From NCBI GenBank assembly GCA_963746955.1, contig CAVVDR010000004.1, positions 124,001-188,000 on the forward strand: 64,000 bases of DNA, given 5' to 3'. The stretch is from DASQBT01 sp963746955 (GTDB lineage Bacteria; Pseudomonadota; Gammaproteobacteria; Burkholderiales; Thiobacillaceae). The position numbers and the translations under genes were made by a program. Below, piece by piece: positions 8,092 to 16,919 of the stretch (within the stretch, counting starts at the first letter, position 1; the number at the start of each line of letters is the position of its first letter). The notes beneath the pieces were generated by a model, which worked only from the letters and a program-made list of their open reading frames with translations, did not search any database and had not been told where the DNA came from.

Positions 8092-8682
8092 ATGAGCGGC
8101 CCGTCCAAAAGTGAATTGCGTCAGCGCTACCGATCGGCGCGAGCCGCGCTGTCTCCACATTTTCGATATCAAGCCGAACGACAGGCTTTGCGCCACGCCC
8201 TGAGCGCGGGATTGTTCTTGAGGGGGCGGCGCTGGGGCGTGTATCTGCCCTTTGGTTCGGAATTTGATGTGCTACCGCTGGCCAATCAGGCTCTATGGAT
8301 GCGCAAGCAGGTATTTGTGCCGATCCTGCCGACACGCCCGGCAAAGCCATTGCACTTCGTGCAACTGAAGAAGCGTCAGCGCCTTAGCCACAATCGGCAT
8401 GGAATTGTTGAACCCCATAGCCAGCAGAGAATCGGCGCGCGCCAGCTCGAGGTCCTCTTGATCCCGCTGGTGGCCTTCGACTTTCGGGGGATGCGCCTGG
8501 GGATGGGCGGCGGTTACTATGACGCCACCCTGGCTTACCTGAAGACCCGCCGCAACCTGCGCCGGCCACAATTGATCGGTATTGCGTATGCTTGCCAGCA
8601 GGCCCCTGCATTACCGACCGAAGCTTGGGATGTGCGGCTGGACAGCGTCCTGACTGAAGCGGGCCTGATTCACTTCGGCTAG
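8092..8682 (+). CDS. fau: 5-formyltetrahydrofolate cyclo-ligase
   Basis: 196 residues. It converts 5-formyltetrahydrofolate to 5,10-methenyltetrahydrofolate using ATP. Visible motifs are the N-terminal KSELRQRYRSAR, GVYLPFGSEFDV, the central LLIPLVAFDFRGMRLGMGGG with YYD directly after it (the ATP-binding signature), and the final WDVRLDSVLTE. The gene follows 6S RNA by about 17 bases and is probably co-transcribed with it, as in E. coli ygfA. Confidence 0.93.
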   Translation: MSGPSKSELRQRYRSARAALSPHFRYQAERQALRHALSAGLFLRGRRWGVYLPFGSEFDVLPLANQALWMRKQVFVPILPTRPAKPLHFVQLKKRQRLSHNRHGIVEPHSQQRIGARQLEVLLIPLVAFDFRGMRLGMGGGYYDATLAYLKTRRNLRRPQLIGIAYACQQAPALPTEAWDVRLDSVLTEAGLIHFG

Positions 8683-8739
8683 TACACCTCTAATTACACG
8701 CCCTGCTGGCGCGCTTCACCCGATTCACCATAAATAAGA

Positions 8740-8765
8740 ACGCCCCGACCTTCTGGCCGGGGCGT
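8740..8765 (-). terminator. Rho-independent terminator for the methionine-rich protein gene
   Basis: An 11-bp stem with one mismatch (ACGCCCCGACC/GGCCGGGGCGT) and a 4-base loop is followed on the minus strand by the T-rich TTCTTATTTATGG. It lies 19 bases past the stop of the gene at 8785. No T tract follows on the plus strand, so it mainly serves the minus-strand gene, though the stem may also slow transcripts from fau. Confidence 0.8.
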
Positions 8766-8784
8766 CGCACCGTCAAGCCAATAA

Positions 8785-9480
8785 TTACTGGGCAGGTGCG
8801 GGGACAGGAGCAACAGGGGTCATGAAGGCAAAGGGATTAAAGCCCTGAGTCGCATTGGTGTAGGTGCTGGGATTCAGGAAGCTGCCCCAGGTGCCGTAGG
8901 TCTGCGGACTAACCGCTGCGTTCGCCCAGTTCGTATAGAGGGCGGGGTTCATCGGCGCCATCATCAGATTCACGTTGGCGGGGTTCATTGGCGCCGTCAA
9001 CCAGTTCATGTACATGCCTGGGTTCATCATCTGCAAGCCGGCATTCCACATGTGGGGATCCATGGGCGCCATCATCCCCTTCAAATAGGTGTTGGGGTTC
9101 ATGAAGGGGGTTGCCATGGCCATGTAGAAGTTGGGGTCCATGGAGGCGGCCATCCACTTCATGTACATGTTGGGGTCCATGAACTGCATGTATTTTTGCA
9201 TGGTCCGGGGATCCAGCGCGGCCTGACCCATCTGGGTATAGGTGGCAGGGTTCATGCCCTGGGTCATCATGGCGGCGAGGGTCGCGGGGTCCATCAGCAT
9301 GATCATGGTGCTGACGGCGGCCTTGGGGTTCTGGAGGGGTTCCACCATGGTGGCGGGGTTCAGCAGCATGGAAGCGGTGGATTCCGGGGTGGCCGGGGCA
9401 GCAGCAGCCGTACCGTTGGCGAAAGCGGGGGCCATGACAGTAGCGGCGACTAGTGCCGCGGTTAATTGAGCGACTTTCAT
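8785..9480 (-). CDS. Secreted methionine-rich tandem-repeat protein, unknown function
   Basis: 231 residues. A clear signal peptide ends at MAPAFA, so it should be exported to the periplasm or beyond. The rest is built from about 14 imperfect units of 12–14 residues, each starting (M/L)(N/D)P and often followed by xxY, for example MDPNMYMKWMAAS, MNPNTYLKGMMAP and MNPALYTNWANAA. I count 34 methionines, one histidine and no cysteine. A proline- and alanine-rich tail closes it. A strong ribosome site (AGGAGAG), a good promoter and its own terminator suggest a single-gene, well-expressed unit. I recognise no named family; methionine-rich metal (copper) binding or a surface layer role are guesses. 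Confidence 0.85.
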   Translation of the reverse strand: MKVAQLTAALVAATVMAPAFANGTAAAAPATPESTASMLLNPATMVEPLQNPKAAVSTMIMLMDPATLAAMMTQGMNPATYTQMGQAALDPRTMQKYMQFMDPNMYMKWMAASMDPNFYMAMATPFMNPNTYLKGMMAPMDPHMWNAGLQMMNPGMYMNWLTAPMNPANVNLMMAPMNPALYTNWANAAVSPQTYGTWGSFLNPSTYTNATQGFNPFAFMTPVAPVPAPAQ

Positions 9481-9547
9481 TTGAGCTCTCCTAGAGTAAA
9501 GAGGTTGGGGGGAAAAGTGAATCGACTAATAGGTGTAGCGTGTAGTT

Positions 9548-9577
9548 ATATTAGGATATTCATATACTCATCGTCAA
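9548..9577 (-). promoter_or_regulatory. Sigma-70 promoter for the methionine-rich repeat protein
   Basis: On the minus strand TTGACG (9577–9572) is followed after 18 bases by TAATAT (9553–9548). It lies about 70 bases before the ATG at 9480, in an AT-rich pocket. The remaining intergenic DNA up to 9683 shows no gene and no clear terminator for the liv operon. Confidence 0.7.
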
Positions 9578-9683
9578 TGCATGAAATACGCATAAACGAA
9601 GAATTCTTTGCACTAGCGCAACAATGTTGCAAACGCACAACGTACGTAAAGCAACCAGTTGGAGATCAGAGTACCTTTATAGT

Positions 9684-10409
9684 TCAGAGAGGTTGCAACT
9701 CGCCCAGATACGCAGCCTTGACGGCCGGATCTGCCGCCAAGGTGGCGGCGGTGGCGGCGAGCATGATCTGTCCGCTATCCATTACGTATCCCCGCGGGGC
9801 TGTTTTCAGGGCGACGTGGGCATTCTGCTCGACCAGAAGAAGGGTCACGCCGGAAGTCGCAATTTCGCGGATGATGCCAAATACGGTTTGCACCAGCATC
9901 GGAGCCAGCCCCATGCTGGGCTCGTCCAGCATCAGCAGTCGCGGCCGCGAAAGCATGGCCCGTGCGAGGGCCAGCATTTGCTGTTCACCGCCCGACAGCA
10001 GGCCGGCCTTCTGTTCGCGGCGCTCCGCCAAACGGGGCAGAAGCTCGCAGACCTTATTGAGATCGCGTTTGACTGCCTGCCCGTCGGTGCGGCCATATGC
10101 GCCCATCAACAAGTTTTCCATCACCGTCATGCGCGGAAACACGCCTCTGCCCTCGGGAACCAGATTTAGCCCGAGGCGGGCAATCTCAAATGCTGGCTTT
10201 CGGGTCAGTGGCAGGCCGGCAAAACGCACGCTGCCTCCGGAAACCGGTAGCAGTCCGGCAATGGCCTTGAGCGTAGTGGTCTTGCCTGCCCCGTTTGCGC
10301 CAATCAGACAGACAGTCTCCCCTTCGTCGACAGTGAGATCGATTCCCTTGACCGCCTTGATGCTGTCATAGGAAACCATCAGCCCCTTGACTTCCAGCAG
10401 TGCACCCAT
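9684..10409 (-). CDS. livF: Branched-chain amino-acid ABC transporter ATP-binding protein LivF
   Basis: The start is the ATG of MGALLEVKGL, overlapping the livG stop by one base (TGATG); the longer frame to 10523 is antisense to nothing real and is rejected. The 241-residue product has Walker A GANGAGKTT, the LivF-type LVPEGRGVFPRMTV, the signature LSGGEQQMLALARAM, Walker B LLMLDEP and the switch region VEQN. It is the second ATPase of a hydrophobic amino-acid (HAAT) importer and the last gene of the operon. Confidence 0.93.
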   Translation of the reverse strand: MGALLEVKGLMVSYDSIKAVKGIDLTVDEGETVCLIGANGAGKTTTLKAIAGLLPVSGGSVRFAGLPLTRKPAFEIARLGLNLVPEGRGVFPRMTVMENLLMGAYGRTDGQAVKRDLNKVCELLPRLAERREQKAGLLSGGEQQMLALARAMLSRPRLLMLDEPSMGLAPMLVQTVFGIIREIATSGVTLLLVEQNAHVALKTAPRGYVMDSGQIMLAATAATLAADPAVKAAYLGELQPL

Positions 10410-11173
10410 CAGGCCGCCTCGGCGCCAAGGTAAGCAGCGATTACCTTGGGATTGGCGCGCACTTCTGCCGGCCGGCCCTCGGCGATCTTCTCGCCATAAT
10501 CCAACACCATCAGCCGGTCGCAAGCACTCATCACCAGCTTGACGTCGTGCTCGATCAACATCAGGCTAAGGCCATCCTGCCTCAGGCTGAGCAGCAATTC
10601 CTGCAGGCTCTGCTTTTCCGCCGAGTTCATGCCCGCAGCCGGTTCGTCCAGGGCCAGCAGCTTGGGCTCGGTCGCCAGCGCCCTGGCAATTTCCAGCCGG
10701 CGCTGGTCGCCGTAGGCAAGATGTCGGGCAAGCACCTGGGCATGACGCTCGAGTCCCACGCGGCCCAGCAGCGCCTGGGCCCGCTCCCGGGTGTCGGCCT
10801 CCTCTGCCCGGCTTCTCGCATTGCGCAGGACCGCTCCCAAGACACCGGAATGGGTGCGCGCGTGCCGCCCCACCATGACGTTTTCCAACGCCGACATGTC
10901 GTGGAACAAACGGATGTTCTGAAAAGTGCGGGCCATTCCGGCCTTGAGTATCTCGTGCGGCTTGCGGCGAAACAGGGAAGCGCCGTCAAGCCTGAATTCC
11001 CCGGTATCCGGCGTATAGAGCCCGGTCAAGGCATTAAACAATGTGGTCTTCCCCGCCCCGTTGGGGCCGATGACCCCGAAGATTTCTCCGCGGCTGACGT
11101 TGAAGCTGACTTCGGATAGCGCCTTCAGCCCGCCAAAACCCTTGGAAATCTTGCTGACTTCAAGCAGCGCCAT
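10409..11173 (-). CDS. livG: Branched-chain amino-acid ABC transporter ATP-binding protein LivG
   Basis: 254 residues. Walker A is GPNGAGKTTLFNALTG and the LivG-type segment is MARTFQNIRLFHDMSALENV. The signature region reads LAYGDQRRLEIARAL, Walker B LLALDEPAAGMN, and the switch is IEHD. The start overlaps the livM stop by one base and its stop overlaps livF, indicating tight translational coupling. It pairs with LivF to power import through LivH and LivM. Confidence 0.93.
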   Translation of the reverse strand: MALLEVSKISKGFGGLKALSEVSFNVSRGEIFGVIGPNGAGKTTLFNALTGLYTPDTGEFRLDGASLFRRKPHEILKAGMARTFQNIRLFHDMSALENVMVGRHARTHSGVLGAVLRNARSRAEEADTRERAQALLGRVGLERHAQVLARHLAYGDQRRLEIARALATEPKLLALDEPAAGMNSAEKQSLQELLLSLRQDGLSLMLIEHDVKLVMSACDRLMVLDYGEKIAEGRPAEVRANPKVIAAYLGAEAA

Positions 11174-12234
11174 CAGGCAGGCCTCGGTTCGGAGAACTCA
11201 AGTTTTCGCCGTGTCGACGGCATTAGTCCGGCAGGCCTAAACAGCATCATCAGCACCAGGGCCAGGCCGAACAGCAGCATGCGCAGATCCGCTGGATCGA
11301 AGATCACCCGCCCCAGGGTGGCGCGCTGCAGGTCACCCACATAGCGCAGGGCCTCAGGGAGAACCGTTAGCAGCACCGCGCCCAGAATGACGCCAGGAAT
11401 GTGGCCCATGCCGCCCAGCACGACCATGCACAGGATCATGATGGACTCCAAAAGATTGAAAGACTCGGGACTGACGAATCCCTGAAAGCTTGCAAACAAT
11501 CCGCCTGCCAATCCGGCAAAGGTCGCGCCCATGGCAAAGGCCAGCAACTTTATATTGCGGGTGTTGATGCCCATGGCGGCGGCAGCGATTTCATCTTCGC
11601 GAATGGCGACCCAGGCGCGCCCGACTCTGGAATTCTCCAGACGCAGGGAAATGAAGATCACGCCGCAAGTAAATAGCAGGAAGACGTAATAATAGAAATG
11701 CGGCCCGGACAGTTCCACGCCAAACAGCGCATGGCTTCGCCCCAGGGAAAAACCGCCCAAACTGATCGGGTCGATGAGGGTGATGCCTTGTGGTCCGTTG
11801 GTAACGTTGAGGGGCTCGTTCAGGTTGTTCAGGAAGATCCGGATGATCTCCCCAAAGCCCAGAGTCACAATGGCCAGATAGTCCCCCCGCAGTCGCAGCG
11901 TGGGGGTGCCCACCATTATGCCAAATAAGGCTGCGACACCTGCGCCGATGGGCAGGATGGCCCAGAAGGGAAGATGCAGGCCAAACTGGGGCGAAGCCAG
12001 CAGCGCCCAAGTGTAGGCTCCTACCGCATAGAACGCGATGTAGCCCAAGTCCAGCAGGCCTGCATATCCCACCACAATATTGAGCCCGAGGGCCAACATC
12101 ACGTAGAGCAGGGCAAAATCCAATACTCGAACCCAGGAACGGCCCAGGCTCGCATCCGCAATGAAGGGCAACGCGACCAGACCGACGACCAGCAGGGTGA
12201 CGCCGAGCCAGGGGCGGGGATGGAGTACCTTCAT
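11173..12234 (-). CDS. livM: Branched-chain amino-acid ABC transporter permease LivM
   Basis: 353 residues with about nine hydrophobic segments. Family marks are LGLNIVVGYAGLLDLGYIAFYAVGAY (split across a helix), LRLRGDYLAIVTLGFGEI, NGPQGIT and VVLGGMGHIPG. The start codon overlaps the livH stop by four bases (ATGA). It forms the inner-membrane channel together with LivH. The hydrophilic C-terminus FRPAGLMPSTRRKLEF is usual for this subunit. Confidence 0.92.
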   Translation of the reverse strand: MKVLHPRPWLGVTLLVVGLVALPFIADASLGRSWVRVLDFALLYVMLALGLNIVVGYAGLLDLGYIAFYAVGAYTWALLASPQFGLHLPFWAILPIGAGVAALFGIMVGTPTLRLRGDYLAIVTLGFGEIIRIFLNNLNEPLNVTNGPQGITLIDPISLGGFSLGRSHALFGVELSGPHFYYYVFLLFTCGVIFISLRLENSRVGRAWVAIREDEIAAAAMGINTRNIKLLAFAMGATFAGLAGGLFASFQGFVSPESFNLLESIMILCMVVLGGMGHIPGVILGAVLLTVLPEALRYVGDLQRATLGRVIFDPADLRMLLFGLALVLMMLFRPAGLMPSTRRKLEFSEPRPA

Positions 12235-13160
12235 GCGCGCTCCACTCCCTTCTCGCCCAACAGGCCGGAGGGCCGGAAGACCAGCACGAGGATCAGGACC
12301 GCGAAGGCAAACACGTCCTGATACTGGCTGCCGAGGAACCCACCGGTCAGGTCACCGATGTAACCTGCGCCCAGGGATTCGATCACCCCCAGCAGAAGCC
12401 CCCCCAACATGGCGCCGGCGATGTTCCCTATGCCCCCCAACACTGCGGCGGAGAAGGCCTTTAGGCCCAGCAGAAAGCCCATGTAATAGTGGGCCTGGCC
12501 ATAGTTGGCACTTACCATCACCCCTGCGATGGCCCCCAGGCCCGAGCCGATCAGGAAGGTGGACGAGATCACCTTGTTCACATCCACGCCCATCAACTGC
12601 GCCGCTGACTTGGATTGGGCCACCGCGCGCATGGCGCGCCCCAGCGACGTTCGGTTCACCAGCCAGACCAGTCCTGTCATGATGAGGAGGGTCAAACCCA
12701 GAATCGCGATCTGCACATCAGTAATACTCGCCCCAAAAATGTCATGCCGGGCTTCGGGCAGAATGCGAGGGAAGGGCAGGTACTGCTTGCCCCAGATCAT
12801 CATCGCGATGTTCTGCAACAGGATGGAAATGCCGATCGCGGTTATCAGGGGAGCCAGCCGCGGCGCATTGCGTAACGGCCGGTAGGCCGCCCGCTCGATG
12901 GTGTAACCCAGGATCATGCAGGCCGGAATGGCCGCCAACAGCCCCAGCAGCGCCACCCACACGCCGGGCAATTCCGGCGCAACTCCCAGCAGCATGCCCA
13001 TGACCGCCACGGCGATCATGGCACCCATCATGGTCACTTCGCCGTGGGCAAAGTTGATCAACTCCAGTATGCCGTAGACCATGGTGTAACCCAGAGCCAC
13101 CAAAGCATAGATGCTGCCCAGCACCAAACCGTTGATGAGTTGCTGGATGAAGATATCCAC
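12231..13160 (-). CDS. livH: Branched-chain amino-acid ABC transporter permease LivH
   Basis: The start is taken as GTG at 13160 (VDIFIQQLINGLVLGSIYAL), which gives 309 residues and matches the family N-terminus; a longer frame to 13277 would run into the upstream gene. Marks include LGYTMVYGILELINFAHGEV, ERAAYRPLRNAPRLAPLI, MRAVAQSKSAAQLMGVD and AVLGGIGNIAGAMLGG. The start lies 19 bases after the binding-protein stop, with only a weak ribosome site. It is an inner-membrane permease partner of LivM. Confidence 0.9.
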   Translation of the reverse strand: MDIFIQQLINGLVLGSIYALVALGYTMVYGILELINFAHGEVTMMGAMIAVAVMGMLLGVAPELPGVWVALLGLLAAIPACMILGYTIERAAYRPLRNAPRLAPLITAIGISILLQNIAMMIWGKQYLPFPRILPEARHDIFGASITDVQIAILGLTLLIMTGLVWLVNRTSLGRAMRAVAQSKSAAQLMGVDVNKVISSTFLIGSGLGAIAGVMVSANYGQAHYYMGFLLGLKAFSAAVLGGIGNIAGAMLGGLLLGVIESLGAGYIGDLTGGFLGSQYQDVFAFAVLILVLVFRPSGLLGEKGVERA

Positions 13161-13179
13161 TGCGATTGCGGCGCTCTGC

Positions 13180-14328
13180 CTATTCGGCGCTCTTAACAGT
13201 CTCCAGCACGTTCCACTTCCCGTTCTTGACCTGATACAAAGTGATGGAGCCGCCCGCAAGGTCACCATGGTCATCAAAGCGGATGTGACCGGTCACGCCC
13301 TGAAAATCCGTTCGCGGCAGTTCTGCCAGAAACTTGGCCGGCTCTGCGGAATTGGCGCGCTTTATTGCGTCCACCATCACGCGGGCAGCGTCGTAAGCGT
13401 AGGGGGCATAGTTCTGTATCTGGCCATACTTGGCTTCGAACTTCTGCTTGAAAGTTTCCCCGCCGGGCATGCTCTCCAGGGGTAGCCCAGGCATGGAAGC
13501 GATGCTCCCCTCTGCGTCCGGCCCCGCCAACTCGATGAACTTGGGGGTCTCGGAGCCATCTGCGCCGAGGAACTGCGCATTCATCCCGAGCTGGCGCATC
13601 TGCTTGACCAGGGGTGCCGCCTGCGGATCCATGCCGCCGAAGAACACCACATCCGGACTCTTCGCCTTGATGCTGGTGAGTATCGCCATGAAGTCGCTGG
13701 CCCTGTCCGTGGTGTATTCCCGCGCCACCACATCTTCGCCGGCCGCTTTGGCCGCCTTTTCCACTTCATCCGCCAGCCCCTGTCCATAGGCGGTGCGGTC
13801 GTCGATGATGGCGATCTTCTTGCCCAGCTTCGCCGCAAAGGCGCCCAGCACCTTGCCCTGCTGCGCGTCGTTTGTCATCACCCGGAAGGCCGTTTTGAAA
13901 CCCTGGGTGGTGTACTTGACCGCCGTCGCAGAAGGTGAAATCTGCGGGATGCCCGCGTCCGAGTACACCTTGGATGCAGGGATGGTCGCGCCGGAATTGA
14001 GATGGCCGATCACGCCGACCACGCCTTCGTCCACCAGCCGCTGCGCAACAGTCGTAGCGGTCTTGGGGTCAGCGGCGTCGTCTTCACTCATCAACTCGAA
14101 CATCACGGGCTTGCCGGCGAGCGTGGGATGGGTGGCGTTGATCTCGTCTATTGCAAGTCGCGCGCCATTGTCATTGTCCTTACCCAGATGGGCCTGGGGA
14201 CCGGTCAGTGGCGAAGCCTGGCCAATCTTGACGACCTGGGCGCCGCCCAATGCGGCATCCGGCTTTCTGCCACAGGCGGAAAAGGACAGGGCGGCAACCA
14301 GCGCAATAGCAAGGGCGGACCACTTCAC
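13180..14328 (-). CDS. livJ: Branched-chain amino-acid ABC transporter substrate-binding protein
   Basis: 382 residues. The N-terminus is a lipoprotein-like signal with cysteine in SFSACGRK, although the -3 position is phenylalanine rather than leucine. The body shows the periplasmic-binding-protein type I pattern: IGQASPLTGPQAHLGKDN, VVGVIGHLNSGATIPAS, GIPQISPSATA, IAIIDDRTAYGQGLAD and VVFFGGMDPQAAPLVKQ. It delivers leucine, isoleucine, valine or similar substrates to LivHMGF. It is the first gene of the five-gene operon, and no other solute-binding gene lies nearby. Confidence 0.92.
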   Translation of the reverse strand: MKWSALAIALVAALSFSACGRKPDAALGGAQVVKIGQASPLTGPQAHLGKDNDNGARLAIDEINATHPTLAGKPVMFELMSEDDAADPKTATTVAQRLVDEGVVGVIGHLNSGATIPASKVYSDAGIPQISPSATAVKYTTQGFKTAFRVMTNDAQQGKVLGAFAAKLGKKIAIIDDRTAYGQGLADEVEKAAKAAGEDVVAREYTTDRASDFMAILTSIKAKSPDVVFFGGMDPQAAPLVKQMRQLGMNAQFLGADGSETPKFIELAGPDAEGSIASMPGLPLESMPGGETFKQKFEAKYGQIQNYAPYAYDAARVMVDAIKRANSAEPAKFLAELPRTDFQGVTGHIRFDDHGDLAGGSITLYQVKNGKWNVLETVKSAE

Positions 14329-14393
14329 GGAGCGTCTCCAGGGAAAATCTGCGAATGGGCAAATTTTACACCACGCGGGGTTGCCGCCCGCGA

Positions 14394-14424
14394 AGGCAAA
14401 AACAAAGCCGGCACTCGGCCGGCT
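14394..14424 (-). terminator. Rho-independent terminator after the cytochrome c gene
   Basis: A perfect 7-bp stem, AGCCGGC/GCCGGCT (14406–14412 and 14418–14424) with a 5-base loop, is followed on the minus strand by TTTGTTTTTGCC. It lies about 22 bases beyond the cytochrome c stop codon and upstream of the livJ start. Confidence 0.85.
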
Positions 14425-14446
14425 CGGAGTTCGACGCGAAAATGAC

Positions 14447-14755
14447 TTATTGGCTCAGAACCCATGCCAGGATCTTGTGCAGGTCCTCGTCCCTCACCTG
14501 CGGATTGGGCGGCATGGGGACCGGGCCCCAAACGCCTTTGCCGCCAGACTTCACCTTGGCAAATAGTCTGGCTTCTGCACCTTTGTCTCCCCTGTATTTG
14601 GCCGCGACTTCCTTGAAGGCCGGGCCGACGATCTTCTTGTCAACGCCATGGCAGGACATGCACGCATTCTTCTGCGCCAGCGCCAAGTCCGCGGAAGCTG
14701 CGCCAGACAGAGCCATCAGCATGGCTGCGGTGGCGGCTGCAATTAGGGTTCTCAT
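14447..14755 (-). CDS. Periplasmic cytochrome c (class I, c-551/c8 type)
   Basis: 102 residues. A signal peptide ends near SGAASA. One heme site, CMSCH, starts about 32 residues in. The methionine ligand lies in WGPVPMPPNP and the C-terminal helix is DEDLHKILAWVLSQ. Together with VGPAFKEVAAKYRG this matches the small c-551 family of periplasmic electron carriers, which donate to terminal oxidases, nitrite reductases or peroxidases. It stands alone, with its own terminator and an upstream gap (14756–14885) that should hold its promoter. The partner enzyme cannot be told from here. Confidence 0.92.
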   Translation of the reverse strand: MRTLIAAATAAMLMALSGAASADLALAQKNACMSCHGVDKKIVGPAFKEVAAKYRGDKGAEARLFAKVKSGGKGVWGPVPMPPNPQVRDEDLHKILAWVLSQ

Positions 14756-14885
14756 TAAGTTCTCCGTTTCGTTTGATTAAGCGGCAATCCGCTTCGATAT
14801 CTATGTTACGAAAATTGGCGGGGGAAACAAGACCGGGGCCTGGTATATGCATACCAATCCAAGCCAAATAATGGTGCCAATGAAC

Positions 14886-16913
14886 TCACTGCGACAAGGT
14901 TTGTAAGCTTTGCGTAAGCTCAAGCGGGCTGGCGATCGGGGCAAGACAGCGTCGTCCCTGACAGACCCACGCCCGCGCTTCCCTGCCTTCTGGCTTGTTC
15001 AGTGTATCCGGCAACGCATCCAGTCCGTTGGGCAGGATCAACCCCATCACCCCGGGCGTCCGGCCAAGGGCCGATCGCCAGTCAGCGAAATCTGTCGGCT
15101 GGCTTCTGACCACGACCAGCGCCGGCGGCGTCAGGTGTTCCGCCAGCACCGCCAGTATGCGGGTAAAGCCCATGGGCATCTGTTGCACTCCGGGCCAGAA
15201 AAGCGCCAGGGTCCGCTCTGCGGCGCGGGCATAGCGGGGTTCGTCCAACAACACGCCGAGCCGGTTCAACGCCCAGGCTGCCACCGCATTGCCGGACGGC
15301 ATGGCGTTGTCGTAACCCGGTTTGCTGCGGTGGATAAGCGTTTCGTGATCGTGGGCGGTAAAGAAGAATCCGCCACCTTTGGCATCCTCGAAATGCTCCA
15401 GCAGCGCGTCTGCAATCTCCCGCGCCCAGTTCAGATCGGCGAAGCGGAAATCCGCCTGCAGCAATTCCAGCAAGGCTTCCAGCATGAAGGCATAGTCGTC
15501 GAGATATCCCTTCAACCTGGGGCCGGAATCCGACAGGCTGGCGAACAGCCGCCCATCCACCCAGACCCGGACGCGAAGCTGATCGGCCGCCGCCTGCGCC
15601 TGCCGCACCCAGTCCTGCCGACCCATCACGCGGCCGGCATGGGCCAGCCCGGTGATCATCAGCGCATTCCAACTGGTTAGAATCTTGTCGTCCCGTCCCG
15701 GATGAACGCGCTTGTCGCGCGCCGCGAACAGCGCGCGCCGGGCTGATTCCAGATTGGCCGCCAACTCGGGCGGCGGTCGATTCGATCGTTGTGCCAAGAC
15801 CGCCATTGCATGCGGTTGCTGCAAATGCCAATGCGCCGCTTCGAAATTTGCCGGCTGATCCAGTCCCCAGGCCGGCGCCGCCACGGCCCACTGCTCTGCG
15901 CTGAGCAACGCGCGCACTTCGTCCGGCGTCCAGACATAGAACTTGCCTTCCACATGCTCGGAGTCTGCATCCTGGGCCGAATAAAATGCACCACCCGCTG
16001 CCGTCATTTCGCGCGCCAGCCAGTCCACGGTTCGCTGCGCAGCCTCGGAATAGATTTCATCGCCGGTCAACGCCCAGGCATCCGCCATCAGCCCCAGCAG
16101 AGGGCCATTGTCGTAGAGCATTTTTTCGAAGTGCGGAATCGCCCAGCGCTCGTCCACCGAATAGCGGTAAAAGCCACCGCCCAGTTGGTCGATGAGCCCG
16201 CCGCGCAGCATGCGCTCGAGGGTGAACAAGGCCATGCGCCGGGCCTTTTCGTCTGAAGTCTGGCGCAACAGGAACTCCAGCTCTGCCGGACGGGGAAACT
16301 TTGGCGCCTTGGAAAAACCGCCCCAGCGTGGATCGAAAGACTGGGCCAGTTGCGCGCGTGCGGCGTCCAGGGGCTTGGAATCGAACTGCGCCTCGGGTGA
16401 GGCTGCCGGCTCATATTGAGCGAGCGCGGAGAGCAACTCCTGATTCTGCGCTTCGATATCCTGACGCCGTTCCCGGTAGGCTCGCTCCACCTGCTGCATC
16501 AACTGGACGAAGCCTGGCAGGTTATGGCGCGCATGCTTGGGAAAATAGGTGCCGGCATAAAACGGCAGTTGATCGGGAGTGAGAAACATCGTAAGCGGCC
16601 AGCCCCCGCCGCGCCGCGCGAAGATCTGATGCGCAGTCTGATAGATCTGGTCGAGGTCCGGCCGTTCCTCGCGGTCAACCTTGATGCTGACGAACAGGCG
16701 GTTCATCACCTCCGCCACTTCCGCATCCTCGAAGCATTCACGCGCCATCACGTGACACCAGTGACAGGTGGAATAACCGATCGACAGCAGGATGGGTTTG
16801 TCTTCGGCACGTGCTTTTTCCAGTGCAGCCGGCCCCCAGGGATACCAGTCCACCGGATTGTTGGCGTGCTGAAGCAGATAGGGCGAGGATTCCTGCGCGA
16901 GCCGGTTGGGCAT
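14886..16913 (-). CDS. DUF255 thioredoxin-like / six-hairpin glycosidase-like protein (YyaL/SPATA20 family)
   Basis: 675 residues, typical for the family. The N-terminal thioredoxin fold begins NRLAQESSPYLLQHANNPVD and carries YSTCHWCHVM near residue 50 (a CxxC active-site pair), then VDREERPDLDQIY and GGWPLTMFLTP. The C-terminal two-thirds is an alpha/alpha-toroid like those of glycoside hydrolases, with GGGFYRYSVDERWAIPHFEKM and MPSGNAVAAWAL. There is no signal peptide. The biochemical role of this family is not settled; redox and epimerase-like activities have been suggested. Its start is six bases downstream of the ParA-like gene's stop. Confidence 0.88.
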   Translation of the reverse strand: MPNRLAQESSPYLLQHANNPVDWYPWGPAALEKARAEDKPILLSIGYSTCHWCHVMARECFEDAEVAEVMNRLFVSIKVDREERPDLDQIYQTAHQIFARRGGGWPLTMFLTPDQLPFYAGTYFPKHARHNLPGFVQLMQQVERAYRERRQDIEAQNQELLSALAQYEPAASPEAQFDSKPLDAARAQLAQSFDPRWGGFSKAPKFPRPAELEFLLRQTSDEKARRMALFTLERMLRGGLIDQLGGGFYRYSVDERWAIPHFEKMLYDNGPLLGLMADAWALTGDEIYSEAAQRTVDWLAREMTAAGGAFYSAQDADSEHVEGKFYVWTPDEVRALLSAEQWAVAAPAWGLDQPANFEAAHWHLQQPHAMAVLAQRSNRPPPELAANLESARRALFAARDKRVHPGRDDKILTSWNALMITGLAHAGRVMGRQDWVRQAQAAADQLRVRVWVDGRLFASLSDSGPRLKGYLDDYAFMLEALLELLQADFRFADLNWAREIADALLEHFEDAKGGGFFFTAHDHETLIHRSKPGYDNAMPSGNAVAAWALNRLGVLLDEPRYARAAERTLALFWPGVQQMPMGFTRILAVLAEHLTPPALVVVRSQPTDFADWRSALGRTPGVMGLILPNGLDALPDTLNKPEGREARAWVCQGRRCLAPIASPLELTQSLQTLSQ

Positions 16914-16919
16914 GACAGC

